Shown here in pieces: positions 22,572-31,100 of a stretch of DNA of 64,000 bases. The position numbers and the translations under genes are program-made. This DNA comes from VRUE01 sp040879985. GTDB lineage: Bacteria; Actinomycetota; Thermoleophilia; Solirubrobacterales; 70-9. Position 1 is the first letter of the stretch. Every line of letters begins with the position of its first letter. The notes under the pieces were generated by a model. The model worked only from the letters and a program-made list of their open reading frames with translations, had not been told where the DNA came from and made no database searches. The stretch lies in assembly GCA_040879985.1 (NCBI GenBank), contig JBBDJH010000018.1, positions 1 through 64,000 on the forward strand, read 5' to 3'.

Positions 22572-24089
22572 TCAGCCGGACATCGGTCCGAAAGCGCCGC
22601 CCCCCGGGGTCTCGATCCGCAGCCTGTCGCCGGCCCGCAGGCGGCCCTCGCTCTTGCCGGGCAGCGGTTCTCCGTTGAGCGAGTCGGCGCCCGTCTGTCC
22701 GTCGCCGCCGCCCTCGCGGCCGCGCGGCGGGTGGCGGCGCCGCTCGCCGATCAGGGTGTAGCGCATCGGCGCCAGCGCTTCGATCTCGCGGACGATCCCC
22801 TCGCCGCCAGGCCGCGCCCCGTCGCCGCCGCTGCCGCGGCGCAGCGCCAGCTCGCGCACGCGCAGCGGGAACTCGCTCTCCAGCGCCTCGACCGGGGTGT
22901 TGAGCGTGTTCGACATCGCCACGTGGATCGCCGACGGGCCGGCGGCATCGGGGCAGCCTCCCTGGCCGCCGCCGAGCGTCTCGTAGTAGGTGAAGCCCTC
23001 GCCGGCGAGGGTCAGGTTGTTCATCGTGCCCTGGCCCTGGGCGGGCGCCGGCCGGGCCCCGGCCAGGGCGGCGATCGTCAGGTCGGCGACGCGGCTCGAG
23101 GTCTCGACGTTGCCGGCCGCGACGGCCGCCGGGAAGCGGGCGTTGAGCAGGCAGCCTTCGGGGGCGATCACCTCGATCGGCCGGTAGGCGCCGGCCGAGG
23201 GTGGGGCGTCGGGGTCGGTCAGCGCCCGCACGGCGAAGAAGGCCGCCGACTTGGTCACCGAGAGGGGGCAGTTGAGGTTGCCGTCGATCTGGGCGTCGGT
23301 GCCGCTGAAGTCGAGCACCAGCCGGTCCCCGTGGATCGTCGCTTGGAGCCGCAGGGCGACGTCGCGCGGTTCGCCGTCGCCGTCGTCCTCGAGGACATCC
23401 GAGGCGCCGTAGGTCCCGTCGGGCAGCGCCGCGAGGGCGGCCCGGGTGCGGCGCTCCGCGTAGGCGAGGATCGCCGCCATTCCGGACCGCAGGCGTTCGC
23501 GGCCGTGGCGCTCGGCCAGCTCGCCGAGGCGCAGCTCGCCGATCCGGTTGGCCGCGGCCTGGGCGCGCAGATCGGCGAGGCGCTGGCGGGGTGAGCGCAT
23601 CCGCGCCGCGAGCCGCTCGAGCTCGCCCGGCTCGACCCTGGTCGGCGGGATCACGACCCCCTCCTCCTCGAGCGTCCGCGACCGCGCGGGCATGCCGGCC
23701 GGGCTGGGGCCGCCGATGTCGGCGTGGTGGGCGCGGCAGGCGGCAAAGCCGAGTAGCTCGCCGGCGGCGAAGACCGGCGAGATCAGGGTCACGTCGGGCA
23801 GGTGGGTGCCGCCGCGGTAGGGGTCGTTGAGGATCCAGGCGTCGCCGGCGCGGTGCTCCTCGTCGAGCACGGCGGCGACCGCATCCGGCATCGAACCGAG
23901 GTGGACGGGAATGTGCTCGGCCTGCATGACCAGCTCGCCCGCGGCGTCGAAGAGCGCCGTCGAGCAGTCGCGGCGCTCCTTGATGTTGGCCGAGTAGGCG
24001 GAGCGGATCAAGGTCGCGCCCATCTCGTCGCAAACGGCGCGCAGGCCGCCGATCATCACCTGCAGGTCGACCGGGTCGAGTCCCGTCAT
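22572..24089 (-). CDS. hyuB: Hydantoinase B/oxoprolinase family protein
   Basis: The 505-residue protein belongs to the HyuB half of the hydantoinase/5-oxoprolinase/acetone carboxylase family: LDPVDLQVMIGGLRAVCDEMG at the start, SANIKERRDCSTALFD, AEHIPVHLGSMPDAV, NDPYRGGTHLPDVTLISPVF, and a C-terminal RPGGEGIVREIEAL and ETPGGGAFG. It works with HyuA in ATP-dependent opening of hydantoins or related rings; the substrate is not predictable. ATG 24089 overlaps hyuA by 4 bp (ATGA). Confidence 0.93.
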   Translation of the reverse strand: MTGLDPVDLQVMIGGLRAVCDEMGATLIRSAYSANIKERRDCSTALFDAAGELVMQAEHIPVHLGSMPDAVAAVLDEEHRAGDAWILNDPYRGGTHLPDVTLISPVFAAGELLGFAACRAHHADIGGPSPAGMPARSRTLEEEGVVIPPTRVEPGELERLAARMRSPRQRLADLRAQAAANRIGELRLGELAERHGRERLRSGMAAILAYAERRTRAALAALPDGTYGASDVLEDDGDGEPRDVALRLQATIHGDRLVLDFSGTDAQIDGNLNCPLSVTKSAAFFAVRALTDPDAPPSAGAYRPIEVIAPEGCLLNARFPAAVAAGNVETSSRVADLTIAALAGARPAPAQGQGTMNNLTLAGEGFTYYETLGGGQGGCPDAAGPSAIHVAMSNTLNTPVEALESEFPLRVRELALRRGSGGDGARPGGEGIVREIEALAPMRYTLIGERRRHPPRGREGGGDGQTGADSLNGEPLPGKSEGRLRAGDRLRIETPGGGAFGPMSG

Positions 24090-26065
24090 CGTCCCCGCCC
24101 TGCCTCGATCGTGCCGGCCCCGTCGACCTCGGCGTTCCATCCCGGCGGGACGACGAAGGTCGCCTCGGGCAGCTCGAAGACGACCGGGCCGGCGGCGCTG
24201 AGCCCGGCCGGGGGCTCGCCGCGCAGCACCGGCGTCTCCAGCCAGGCGCCGTCGAAGCGCACCGGGCGTTTGCCCTCGCGCAGGCGACCCGTCGGGGCCG
24301 CGGCGGGACGGGGCCGCGGGCCTGGCGCCACCAGGGCGAGGCGGATGTGGACGAGGACAACCTCGCCCTCGGGATCGCGGTGGCCGTAGCGCCGCTCGTG
24401 CGCCCCCTCGAAGCGCGCCGCGAGCTCGGCCGGGTCGGGGCGGGTCGTTCCCGGGACCGGCAGCTCGAAGGCCTGGCCGGCGTAGCGCATCTCGTAGACC
24501 ACCTCGGTCTCGCTGCCCTCCGTGTCGCCGTCGATCCGGGCGGCCAGCTCGTCGACCTCGGCGGCGATCCGCGCCGCGCTGAGCTCGGCGCCGCTCAGCA
24601 TCACCGTGCGGGTGGTGTCGCGGCGGCGGTCGGAGGCGCAGAGGCCGAGGGCCGAGAGGACGCCGCCGGCGCGCGGGCAGAGGATGCGCTCGATGCCGAG
24701 CTCGGCGGCGATCGCCGCCGCGTGCATCGGTCCGGCGCCGCCGAAGGGCAGCAGGGCGAAGCGGCGCGGGTCGACGCCGCGCTCGACCGTGACCACGCGC
24801 AGCGCCCGCACCATCTCCTGGTCGGCGACCCGCACGATCCCCTCCGCGGTCTCCAGGGCGCCGAGGCCGAGCGACTCGGCCAGCACATCGATCGCGGCGC
24901 CGGCCGCGTCGCGGTCGAGCCCGACGCCGCCGGCCAGGGTCGAGTCGGCGGCGAGCCTGCCGAGCAGCAGGTTCGCGTCGGTGACCGTCGGCTCGGTTCC
25001 GCCGCGTCCGTAGCAGGCGGGCCCCGGCTCGGCGCCCGCCGAGCGCGGCCCGACCCGCAGCGCCCCGCCGGGGTCGCGCCAGCCGATCGAACCGCCGCCG
25101 GCGCCGACGGTGTGCACGTCGACCATCGGCAGCTGGATCGTGCGGCCGCCGATCCGGCGCGAGTCGGTTCGCCTGACGTCGCCCCCCTCGACCACGCAGA
25201 CGTCGCAGGAGGTGCCGCCCATGTCGAGGCCGAGGGCGTTGCCGCCGGCGCCGATCCGGGCGATCAGCCCGGCGCCGACAGCGCCGCCGGCCGGACCGGA
25301 GAGGACGCTCCAGGCCCCGGCCTTCGCCGCCCGGCCGGCGTCCGCGACGCCGCCGGAGGACTGCATGACGAGCGGGGGCGGCAGCCCGGCGTTCGACGCG
25401 GCGCCGCCGAGCCGGTCCAGGTAGCGACCGAGCAGCGGCGAAAGGTAGGCGTCGATCGTCGTCGTCGAGCAGCGCTCGTACTCGCGGAAGCGGGGCAGGA
25501 CCTCGTGCGAGGCCGAGACGTGGACGCCGGGCAGGCGGCTGCCCAGATGCTCGGCGATCGCCCGCTCGTGGCTGGGATCGAGGTAGGAGAAGAGCAGGCA
25601 GATCGCGACCGACTCGGCGCCGCTCGCGGCGATCAGCGCCGCGAGGCGCTCGGCCTCGCCGCCGGCCAGCGGCTCGACCACGCCCTCCGGCCCGACCCGC
25701 TCGGCCGCCTCGAAGCGCAGCGCGGGCTCGACCAGCGGCGCCGGCTTGGGACTGCAGAGCCGGTAGAGGTCAGGGCGGTCCTGGCGGCCGATCTCGAGCA
25801 GGTCGGCGAAGCCCGCGGTGGCGATCAGGGCGGTGCGCGCACCGCGTTCCTCGAGCAGCGCGTTGGTGCCGACGGTCATCCCGTGGGCGAAGGATTCGAC
25901 CGCGGCGGGCTCGGCGCCCGCTCGTCGCAGCACCTGCTCGACCGCGGCGATCACCGCCACCGACTGGTCCTCCGGCGTGGTCGGCAGCTTCGCGGTGTGC
26001 AGCGTCTCGCCGTCGAAGAGCACGGCGTCGGTGAAGGTGCCGCCGACGTCGACTCCCAGCAGCAC
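24086..26065 (-). CDS. hyuA: Hydantoinase A/oxoprolinase family protein
   Basis: The 659-residue HyuA protein has the acetate-kinase-like ATPase start LLGVDVGGTFTDAVLFDGE, FAHGMTVGTNALLEERGARTALIAT, GQDRPDLY-type sequence in ADLLEIGRQDRPDLYRL, GLDMGGTSCDVCVVEGG, and the glycine-rich FGGAGPMHAAAIAAELGI. The start is GTG 26065, one base after the nadB stop, and the end overlaps hyuB by 4 bp, so all three are co-transcribed. It is the ATP-binding half of the ring-opening enzyme; its substrate is unknown. Confidence 0.95.
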   Translation of the reverse strand: MLLGVDVGGTFTDAVLFDGETLHTAKLPTTPEDQSVAVIAAVEQVLRRAGAEPAAVESFAHGMTVGTNALLEERGARTALIATAGFADLLEIGRQDRPDLYRLCSPKPAPLVEPALRFEAAERVGPEGVVEPLAGGEAERLAALIAASGAESVAICLLFSYLDPSHERAIAEHLGSRLPGVHVSASHEVLPRFREYERCSTTTIDAYLSPLLGRYLDRLGGAASNAGLPPPLVMQSSGGVADAGRAAKAGAWSVLSGPAGGAVGAGLIARIGAGGNALGLDMGGTSCDVCVVEGGDVRRTDSRRIGGRTIQLPMVDVHTVGAGGGSIGWRDPGGALRVGPRSAGAEPGPACYGRGGTEPTVTDANLLLGRLAADSTLAGGVGLDRDAAGAAIDVLAESLGLGALETAEGIVRVADQEMVRALRVVTVERGVDPRRFALLPFGGAGPMHAAAIAAELGIERILCPRAGGVLSALGLCASDRRRDTTRTVMLSGAELSAARIAAEVDELAARIDGDTEGSETEVVYEMRYAGQAFELPVPGTTRPDPAELAARFEGAHERRYGHRDPEGEVVLVHIRLALVAPGPRPRPAAAPTGRLREGKRPVRFDGAWLETPVLRGEPPAGLSAAGPVVFELPEATFVVPPGWNAEVDGAGTIEAGRGR

Positions 26066-27508
26066 CTATCTCCATTCCTCGCGGCGGGTTGCGCCGTCAG
26101 CGCCGAGCACGATGTGGATGCCGTCGAGCGCCGGGTCGAGGTCGGGGCGATCGGCGCGCAGGTGGCCGCCGCGCGACTCGGCCCGCTCCAGAGCGCAGGT
26201 CGCGATCGCCGCGGCGAGCGGGTAGGGGTCGGCGCGGAGCTCGTGCAGTTGCTGCTCGGTGCGCAGCGGACCGGCCAGCCGCCAGATTGCGTCCCGGGTC
26301 GCCTCGGTCGGCGCTCGGAAGCGCCGGCCGGAGGGCGCCGGGCGATCGCTCGCCGCCGTCTCCGCGAGGGCGGCGCGGGCCGTTCGGCCGGCGAAGACGA
26401 AGCACTCGCTGAGCGAGTTGGAGGCGAGGCGGTTGGCGCCGTGCAGGCCGGTGCAGGAGCACTCGCCGACCGCGTACAGGCCCGGCAGCGAGGAGCGGCC
26501 GTCGAGGTCGACCGCGACCCCGCCCATCGTGTAGTGGGCGGCCGGGGCGACCGGGACCGGCTCGGCGCCGGGGTCGAGCCCGGCCTCGCGCAGCGACTCG
26601 AAGACGTTGGGGAAGTGGCTGGGGTCGACCTCGCGCAGATCGAGCTGGACGCTGCCGCCGCCGTCGGCCTCGATCCGGTCGAGGATCGCCGCGGTGACCG
26701 CGTCGCGGGGAGCCAGCTCATCGGTGAAGCGGCGTCCGCCGGCGTCGAGCAGGGCCGCCCCCTCGCCGCGGACGGCCTCGGTGATCAGCCGGCCGTCGAA
26801 GCGGCTGTTCGGCAGGGCCAGCGCGGTCGGGTGGAACTGGCAGAACTCGAGGTCGGCCAGATCGGCGCCCGCTGCGGCGGCGAGGACCGGTCCGGCGCCG
26901 ATCGCCCCCCGGGGATTGGTCGTGCGGCGCCAGAGCGCCGCGGCGCCGCCGGTTGCCAGCACCGTTGCCGCGGCGCCGATCGGCCCGGCCTCGGTCAGCA
27001 GCCCGTGACAGCGCTCGCCGTCGCTCCACAGCGCCACCGCCGAGGTCTTCTCGCGGACGGCGATGCGCGGCTCGGCGGCGACCATCGCCGCCAGCTTCGA
27101 GGTGATCTCGTGCCCGGTCTGGCTGCCGCCGGCGTGGACGATGCGGCGGCGCGTGTGGCCGCCCTCGAGGCCGAGCGCCAGCTCGCCGGCGTCGCCGGCG
27201 AGGTCGAACTCGACCCCGCGCCGGCGCAGCTCGCGCACCGCATCGGGCGCCTCCTCGACCAGCGTTCGCACCGCCGAGGGGCGGCAGAGGGTGCGTCCGG
27301 CGGCGATCGTGTCGGCGGCGTGTCGGGCCGGCGAGTCGCCGGGCTCGAGTGCGGCGGCGAGGCCGCCCTGGGCCCAGAAGCTGGCGCTGAGCGAGAGCGG
27401 AGTGCGCGAGACCAGGCAGACCGCCGCGCCCTGCTCCGCCGCGCGCAGCGCCGTCCAGAGCCCAGCTGCGCCGCCGCCGACGACGGCGACGTCGCACTCG
27501 GTCCGAAT
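26066..27508 (-). CDS. nadB: L-aspartate oxidase (NadB), apparent ATT start
   Basis: NadB oxidises L-aspartate to iminoaspartate for NAD synthesis, using FAD. The full protein is about 480 residues if translation starts at ATT 27508. From there the frame reads IRTECDVAVVGGGAAGLWTA, the FAD-binding Rossmann start, and continues through SASFWAQGGLAAAL to HGANRLASNSLSECFVFAG, all NadB hallmarks. The first ATG/GTG/TTG in frame (GTG 27271) would cut off the whole Rossmann fold. The ATT lies two bases after the upstream stop TAA. nadA and nadC are not nearby. A related FAD oxidoreductase is the alternative. Confidence 0.85.
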   Translation of the reverse strand: MRTECDVAVVGGGAAGLWTALRAAEQGAAVCLVSRTPLSLSASFWAQGGLAAALEPGDSPARHAADTIAAGRTLCRPSAVRTLVEEAPDAVRELRRRGVEFDLAGDAGELALGLEGGHTRRRIVHAGGSQTGHEITSKLAAMVAAEPRIAVREKTSAVALWSDGERCHGLLTEAGPIGAAATVLATGGAAALWRRTTNPRGAIGAGPVLAAAAGADLADLEFCQFHPTALALPNSRFDGRLITEAVRGEGAALLDAGGRRFTDELAPRDAVTAAILDRIEADGGGSVQLDLREVDPSHFPNVFESLREAGLDPGAEPVPVAPAAHYTMGGVAVDLDGRSSLPGLYAVGECSCTGLHGANRLASNSLSECFVFAGRTARAALAETAASDRPAPSGRRFRAPTEATRDAIWRLAGPLRTEQQLHELRADPYPLAAAIATCALERAESRGGHLRADRPDLDPALDGIHIVLGADGATRREEWR

Positions 27509-27510
27509 CG

Positions 27511-27948
27511 TTATCGGCTCGCCTCTCGGCGTAGCGCCTCGATCTGGCCGCGCAGCCAGGCAGCGGCGCCCTCGCGGGCACGCGCCTCGACGTCGGCGGT
27601 CGTGCCCTCGGCGGCGGCCGCCTTGCGCTGCGCCTCCTCGACGCGCTTCTCGGCCGCCTCGGTCTGGGCCTCGATCTCGGCCAGGCGGCTCTCGGCGGCG
27701 GCGATCGCCCGGTCCTTGGCGCCGCGTTCGCGTTGCAGCTCCTCGGCCTGCTCCCTGCGCAGCTTCTCGAGGCCCTCGGCGTGGGCCTGGCGCTCCTTCT
27801 CGAGGTCGGCTTCGAGCGCCCGGATCTCGGCGGTGGCACGCGCTTCGGCGGCCGTGGCGGACTCCGCCGCCTCGCTCAGCCGCCGCTCAGCCGCCTCGAC
27901 CTGAGCGCCGAGGTCCTCGTTGCCGGGGTCGCGCTTTTCCTCGCTCAC
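27511..27948 (-). CDS. Coiled-coil protein of unknown function
   Basis: About 145 residues, almost entirely heptad-rich and charged (EAAERRLSEAAESATAAEA, ALEADLEKERQAHAEGLEKL and so on), ending AAWLRGQIEALRREASR. No membrane segment or catalytic motif is visible. The start is GTG 27948, with TTG 27957 as an alternative. It lies between a glycosyltransferase and nadB in one run of genes. It could be a structural or scaffold protein; no function can be assigned. Confidence 0.7.
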   Translation of the reverse strand: MSEEKRDPGNEDLGAQVEAAERRLSEAAESATAAEARATAEIRALEADLEKERQAHAEGLEKLRREQAEELQRERGAKDRAIAAAESRLAEIEAQTEAAEKRVEEAQRKAAAAEGTTADVEARAREGAAAWLRGQIEALRREASR

Positions 27949-27961
27949 GTCGCTCAATCTA

Positions 27962-28924
27962 TTACTTGGCGGGCCCCGTGGAGCGATCGCGATCGAGCAG
28001 GTCGTCGTAGGCGGCGAGCGTCCGTTCCGCCATCCGCGTGGCCGAGAGCGAGGCGGCTCGCGCAACGCCCTCGACCCGCGGGTCCGGGTCGGCGAGGTGG
28101 GGCTGCAGGGCGGCGCTCCAGACGTCGACGTCGAAGCGGGCGCAGAGCGTGCCCGCGATCCCGGCGAGCGCGAAGGGGGCGATCCCGACCGGGGTCGAGA
28201 GGACGGGGACGTCGCAGGCAAGCGCCTCGACGCAGGCGAGCCCGAAGCCCTCGTAATCGGAAGTGACGAGCACCGCGTTTGCGGCGTTGGCCCAGAGCGG
28301 CATCAGGTCCGGCTCGATCGAGCCCCCGGTCAGCAGCTCGGCGCCGCTGGCCGCCGCCAGCGCGGCGGCGCGGTCGGCGCGCTTCGCGGCGCGAGCCGGA
28401 TCGGCGGGAAAAAGCAGGTAGCGGCCGTCGGGCGCGAGCCCGAGCTGCCGCCGCGCGTCGGCGCGGGGGAGCGGCCGGAAGCGGCCGAGGTCGGGCCCGC
28501 AGGGCAGGACGGCGGCGCTGGGCACGGGGGGGAGGCCCGCCCTGCCGTCCTCGGGTCCGTAGAGCGCCCGCGAGACGGCGGCGACGAGGTCGGCGCGCCA
28601 GGCGAGGCGCCGCGACAGCGGTCCGACCACGGGGTGGCGGACGTCGGTGCCGTGGAAGGTGACCGCGAGCGGCCGGGCGCCGGCGAGCCATGCCGACCAG
28701 GCCGTCAGCCCGTAGTGGACGTGGACGAGGTCGTAGGCCTGGCGGCGCAGCAGTCCGCGCAGGCGCAGGGCGGCGGGCAGGTAACGGCCGGCGCCGGGGG
28801 GGAAGCTGAACAGCTCGATCTCGGCGCCGAGCCGGCGCAGCTCGTCGACCTGATCGCGCACCCAGCGACCCCGCTGCGGCGCCGCGGCATCGGGGACGAA
28901 GTTGGTCACGACCAGCACCCGCAT
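27962..28924 (-). CDS. Glycosyltransferase, GT4-like (group 1)
   Basis: A 320-residue GT-B enzyme: RVLVVTNFVPDAAAPQRGRWVRDQVDEL at the N-terminus, HVHYGLTAWSAW and VTFHGTDVRHP in the acceptor half, and the nucleotide-sugar region TSDYEGFGLACVEALACDVPVLSTPVG with the E-x7-E pattern. It is shorter than most GT4 enzymes. ATG 28924 begins the MRVLVVTN family start. It probably decorates lipid or envelope glycans. It lies 13 bp or less from the coiled-coil gene. Confidence 0.88.
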   Translation of the reverse strand: MRVLVVTNFVPDAAAPQRGRWVRDQVDELRRLGAEIELFSFPPGAGRYLPAALRLRGLLRRQAYDLVHVHYGLTAWSAWLAGARPLAVTFHGTDVRHPVVGPLSRRLAWRADLVAAVSRALYGPEDGRAGLPPVPSAAVLPCGPDLGRFRPLPRADARRQLGLAPDGRYLLFPADPARAAKRADRAAALAAASGAELLTGGSIEPDLMPLWANAANAVLVTSDYEGFGLACVEALACDVPVLSTPVGIAPFALAGIAGTLCARFDVDVWSAALQPHLADPDPRVEGVARAASLSATRMAERTLAAYDDLLDRDRSTGPAK

Positions 28925-28997
28925 CGGCCGCTGAGCGTACCCGCAGCGGGGGCGACCACGAATCGGGTGGCGGCTGCGTCCTTGCGACGCTGGACGG

Positions 28998-30314
28998 TCA
29001 GGCTTTTTCTTGCGCGGACCCAATGGGCCTCAGAACATTGCCCACAGCACCAAACTCGGCTGGATCGTCGGCCGGCGTTGCCATAGGGGCTCTGCGGCAG
29101 CGCACGTGTCCGAGCGAGGCCACGATGATCGACTTGGTCGGCTCACCTGACTTGGCGCAGCGGTTAGTCGATTCTGCCTCGCACTCTTGAACTCGCCCCC
29201 AGTGCCTCGCCTGCTCGTTAGCTATGTCCTCGCGGCCCTGCGCATCGACGTGGAACCAACGCCAAGACAGCCAAACGCGGCGATCATCAGCCATCTTCCC
29301 CGCCCGGAGCGAAGCCAGCGACTCGGCCATGACCGCCTGGAGGATCACGCCAGCAAATGCCTGCCTCTCCTCGGGACGCAGCGCCTCGATCTCCTCGTCG
29401 GTGTAAAAGGGGATTTCGATCGCTCGGTAGTAATGCTGAATCACGTTGCCCACCCGCTTGGAGTAGGCCAGTTCGATCGAGCCCTCGCCCAGCAGTTCCC
29501 GGAGGTGGTGCTTGATCTTGTGCGGCTCCTCGCCGATCAACGCGGCCAGCTCGTAGCGGTTGTACTCGCTTCCGTTCAGGAGGCAGAGGATTTCAACCCG
29601 GTGCTGGTGCTTGAGCGCGTAGCCAACGGCCTCCTCGACCCCCCGCTTTCCCTGCCCCAGTCTGATTAGCGGTGGGGCACCTTCCCCCGAACCCACGAGC
29701 GGCATTCGCGGGGGTCCCGAGAAACGGAAGCGCTCAAATCCCAACGAGGTCACGATGATCGACTTGGTCGGCTCGCCTGACTTGGCACAGCGTCCAAGTG
29801 ATTCGACCTCGATCTCTCGGACCCGCTCCCAGTGCCTCGCCTGGTCGTCTGCGATGTCGCCACGACCCTGGACATCGACGTTGAACCAGCGCCACGACAG
29901 CCAAACCCGTCGATCGTTGACCATCTTTTCCGCCCAAAGCGCCGCCATCGCCTCGGACATGACCCCCTCGAGGATCACGCCCGCGATTGCCTCTCTCGCC
30001 TCTGGCGGCATCGCCGCGGTCTCCTCACCGGTGTAGAAGGGGACCTTGACCGCTCGGTAGTAGTGCTCGAAGGTGTTGCGCACCGGTTTGACGTAAGCAA
30101 GCTCAATGGAGCCGTCTGCAAGCATTTCCTTGAGGTGGTGCGTGCTGTTCTTGCTCGCGGGAGCGCGGATCAGGCGCGCCAGTTCCTCTTGCGAGCGCGG
30201 CCCTTCGTTGAGGATCGTGCGGATTTCAGTCCTCGCTTGGTGCGTGACGGCGTAGGCGACAGCCGCCGCAACGTCCCGATTTCCCTGCCCCAATCTGATC
30301 GTCGTGTCCACCAA
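28998..30314 (-). CDS. Tandem-duplicated winged-helix regulator
   Basis: The 438-residue protein consists of two near-copies of one module: residues 6-192 and 217-402, an offset of 210-211 residues. Each begins IRLGQG, has an ArsR-like winged-helix region (IRTILNEGPRSQEELARLI in copy 1; ILCLLNGSEYNRYELAALI in copy 2), a HYYRA motif (84-88, 294-298), and the motif RRVWLSWRWF (135-144, 345-354), ending EPTKSIIV. The duplication is also clear in DNA (for example 29122-29162 and 29752-29792). The start is TTG 30314 or GTG 30311, without a clear ribosome site. Probably a pseudo-dimeric transcription factor; no target is known. Confidence 0.7.
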   Translation of the reverse strand: MVDTTIRLGQGNRDVAAAVAYAVTHQARTEIRTILNEGPRSQEELARLIRAPASKNSTHHLKEMLADGSIELAYVKPVRNTFEHYYRAVKVPFYTGEETAAMPPEAREAIAGVILEGVMSEAMAALWAEKMVNDRRVWLSWRWFNVDVQGRGDIADDQARHWERVREIEVESLGRCAKSGEPTKSIIVTSLGFERFRFSGPPRMPLVGSGEGAPPLIRLGQGKRGVEEAVGYALKHQHRVEILCLLNGSEYNRYELAALIGEEPHKIKHHLRELLGEGSIELAYSKRVGNVIQHYYRAIEIPFYTDEEIEALRPEERQAFAGVILQAVMAESLASLRAGKMADDRRVWLSWRWFHVDAQGREDIANEQARHWGRVQECEAESTNRCAKSGEPTKSIIVASLGHVRCRRAPMATPADDPAEFGAVGNVLRPIGSAQEKA

Positions 30315-30707
30315 GGTAGGTGTGCTTCGCCCCCATTTGGATATTCAGGCGTGACAGAGCATAAGAGCCTACCCGGAGAAAAATCTACGGGCAGGGCGCT
30401 TTTTGGTCGATACTCCAATCTTTCTTAGCATCCCTTCCTTGCCCAGCGGGACAACCCGCCGAAAGACGAGGAAGGGAGGTGATTGCGGTGAAGATCGCGC
30501 AAATCGGTTGCGTCGTTCCGAGTATGCAGGTAATGAAGCACGGCTAGGACGCACGATGAAGGGGGCCGGTCGCGGCCTGCTTGCGTGGGGCCCGTGGCCG
30601 GCTCCCCCGTCTTTGTTTCGAGGCGGCATGGAGAGGACGGGAGTTTACGCAAAGACTTGTGAAGTTTCCTATGGTGGTTTCTGTCTCAAGCGCAGACGAT
30701 CCCCGCC
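30315..30707. other. 393-bp gap without a recognisable gene
   Basis: Between the tandem regulator and the XRE gene no frame has credible coding character on either strand. The stretch is less GC-rich than the flanking core, and holds one structured element (30432-30476) and AT-rich patches that could carry divergent promoters, but I could not define a -10/-35 pair. Confidence 0.5.
30432..30476. repeat. Nested hairpin in the regulatory gap
   Basis: An outer stem CCCTTCCT (30432-30439) / AGGAAGGG (30469-30476) encloses an inner stem GCGGG (30446-30450) / CCCGC (30455-30459). It could be a terminator, a structured leader or a small RNA element; no T-run follows on the plus strand. Confidence 0.4.
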
Positions 30708-30902
30708 GTGACCCACTTCGGCACCAGACTACGGGAGGCGCGGGAACGCTTGGGCCTCACCCAGGAAGAGGTCGCACAGCGCAGCGGCGTCCATGTCACG
30801 GAGGTCAGCCGGATGGAGGCCGGGAAGCGCGATCCGAAAATCTCGACGCTGGAACGGCTTGCGAGGGCGGTCGAGGTCAAACCGGGCCAGCTCCTCGACT
30901 GA
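30708..30902 (+). CDS. XRE-family helix-turn-helix regulator
   Basis: A 64-residue Cro/C1-type DNA-binding domain, complete by itself: FGTRLREARERLGLTQEEVAQRSGVHVTEVSRMEAGKRDP followed by STLERLARAVEVKPGQLLD. The turn and recognition helix LTQEEVAQRSGVHVTEVSRME are intact. The start is GTG 30708. Small stand-alone regulators like this often control accessory genes. A perfect palindrome lies 43 bp downstream of its stop and could be its operator (inference). Confidence 0.85.
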   Translation: MTHFGTRLREARERLGLTQEEVAQRSGVHVTEVSRMEAGKRDPKISTLERLARAVEVKPGQLLD

Positions 30903-30944
30903 CCGCGCCCGGTCGCCCTCCGCTGCCCGCTGCAATGGCCAGTA

Positions 30945-30968
30945 GTTACTAAGTAAATACTTAGTAAC
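30945..30968. promoter_or_regulatory. Perfect palindrome, probable operator
   Basis: GTTACTAAGTA (30945-30955), two bases AA, then the exact reverse complement (30958-30968). It lies in an AT-rich gap between the XRE gene and the winged-helix gene starting at 31101. A TTGACA at 31036-31041 further downstream may be a -35. It looks like a dimeric-regulator binding site. Confidence 0.5.
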
Positions 30969-31100
30969 AGCTAAGACCTTGCCCGGGTTGTGAAACTTAT
31001 CGAGAGGTCGGTAAGACTCGCCTCGTTTCAAGAAGTTGACATTTCTTATTTTAAATAGAACCGACCGCTTGAGAGAGCGGCAGAAGAAGGGACGAGAGAG

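Noticed and set aside
24347..27904. Very long open frame (1185 codons) on the plus strand opposite hyuA, nadB and the coiled-coil gene
   Set aside because: It is antisense to genes with clear domains, has Arg/Gly/Ala/Asp-rich composition without motifs, and arises from the high GC third-position bias.
30403..30711. 102-codon plus-strand frame in the regulatory gap
   Set aside because: No ribosome site, no domain, biased composition; overlaps the XRE gene start.
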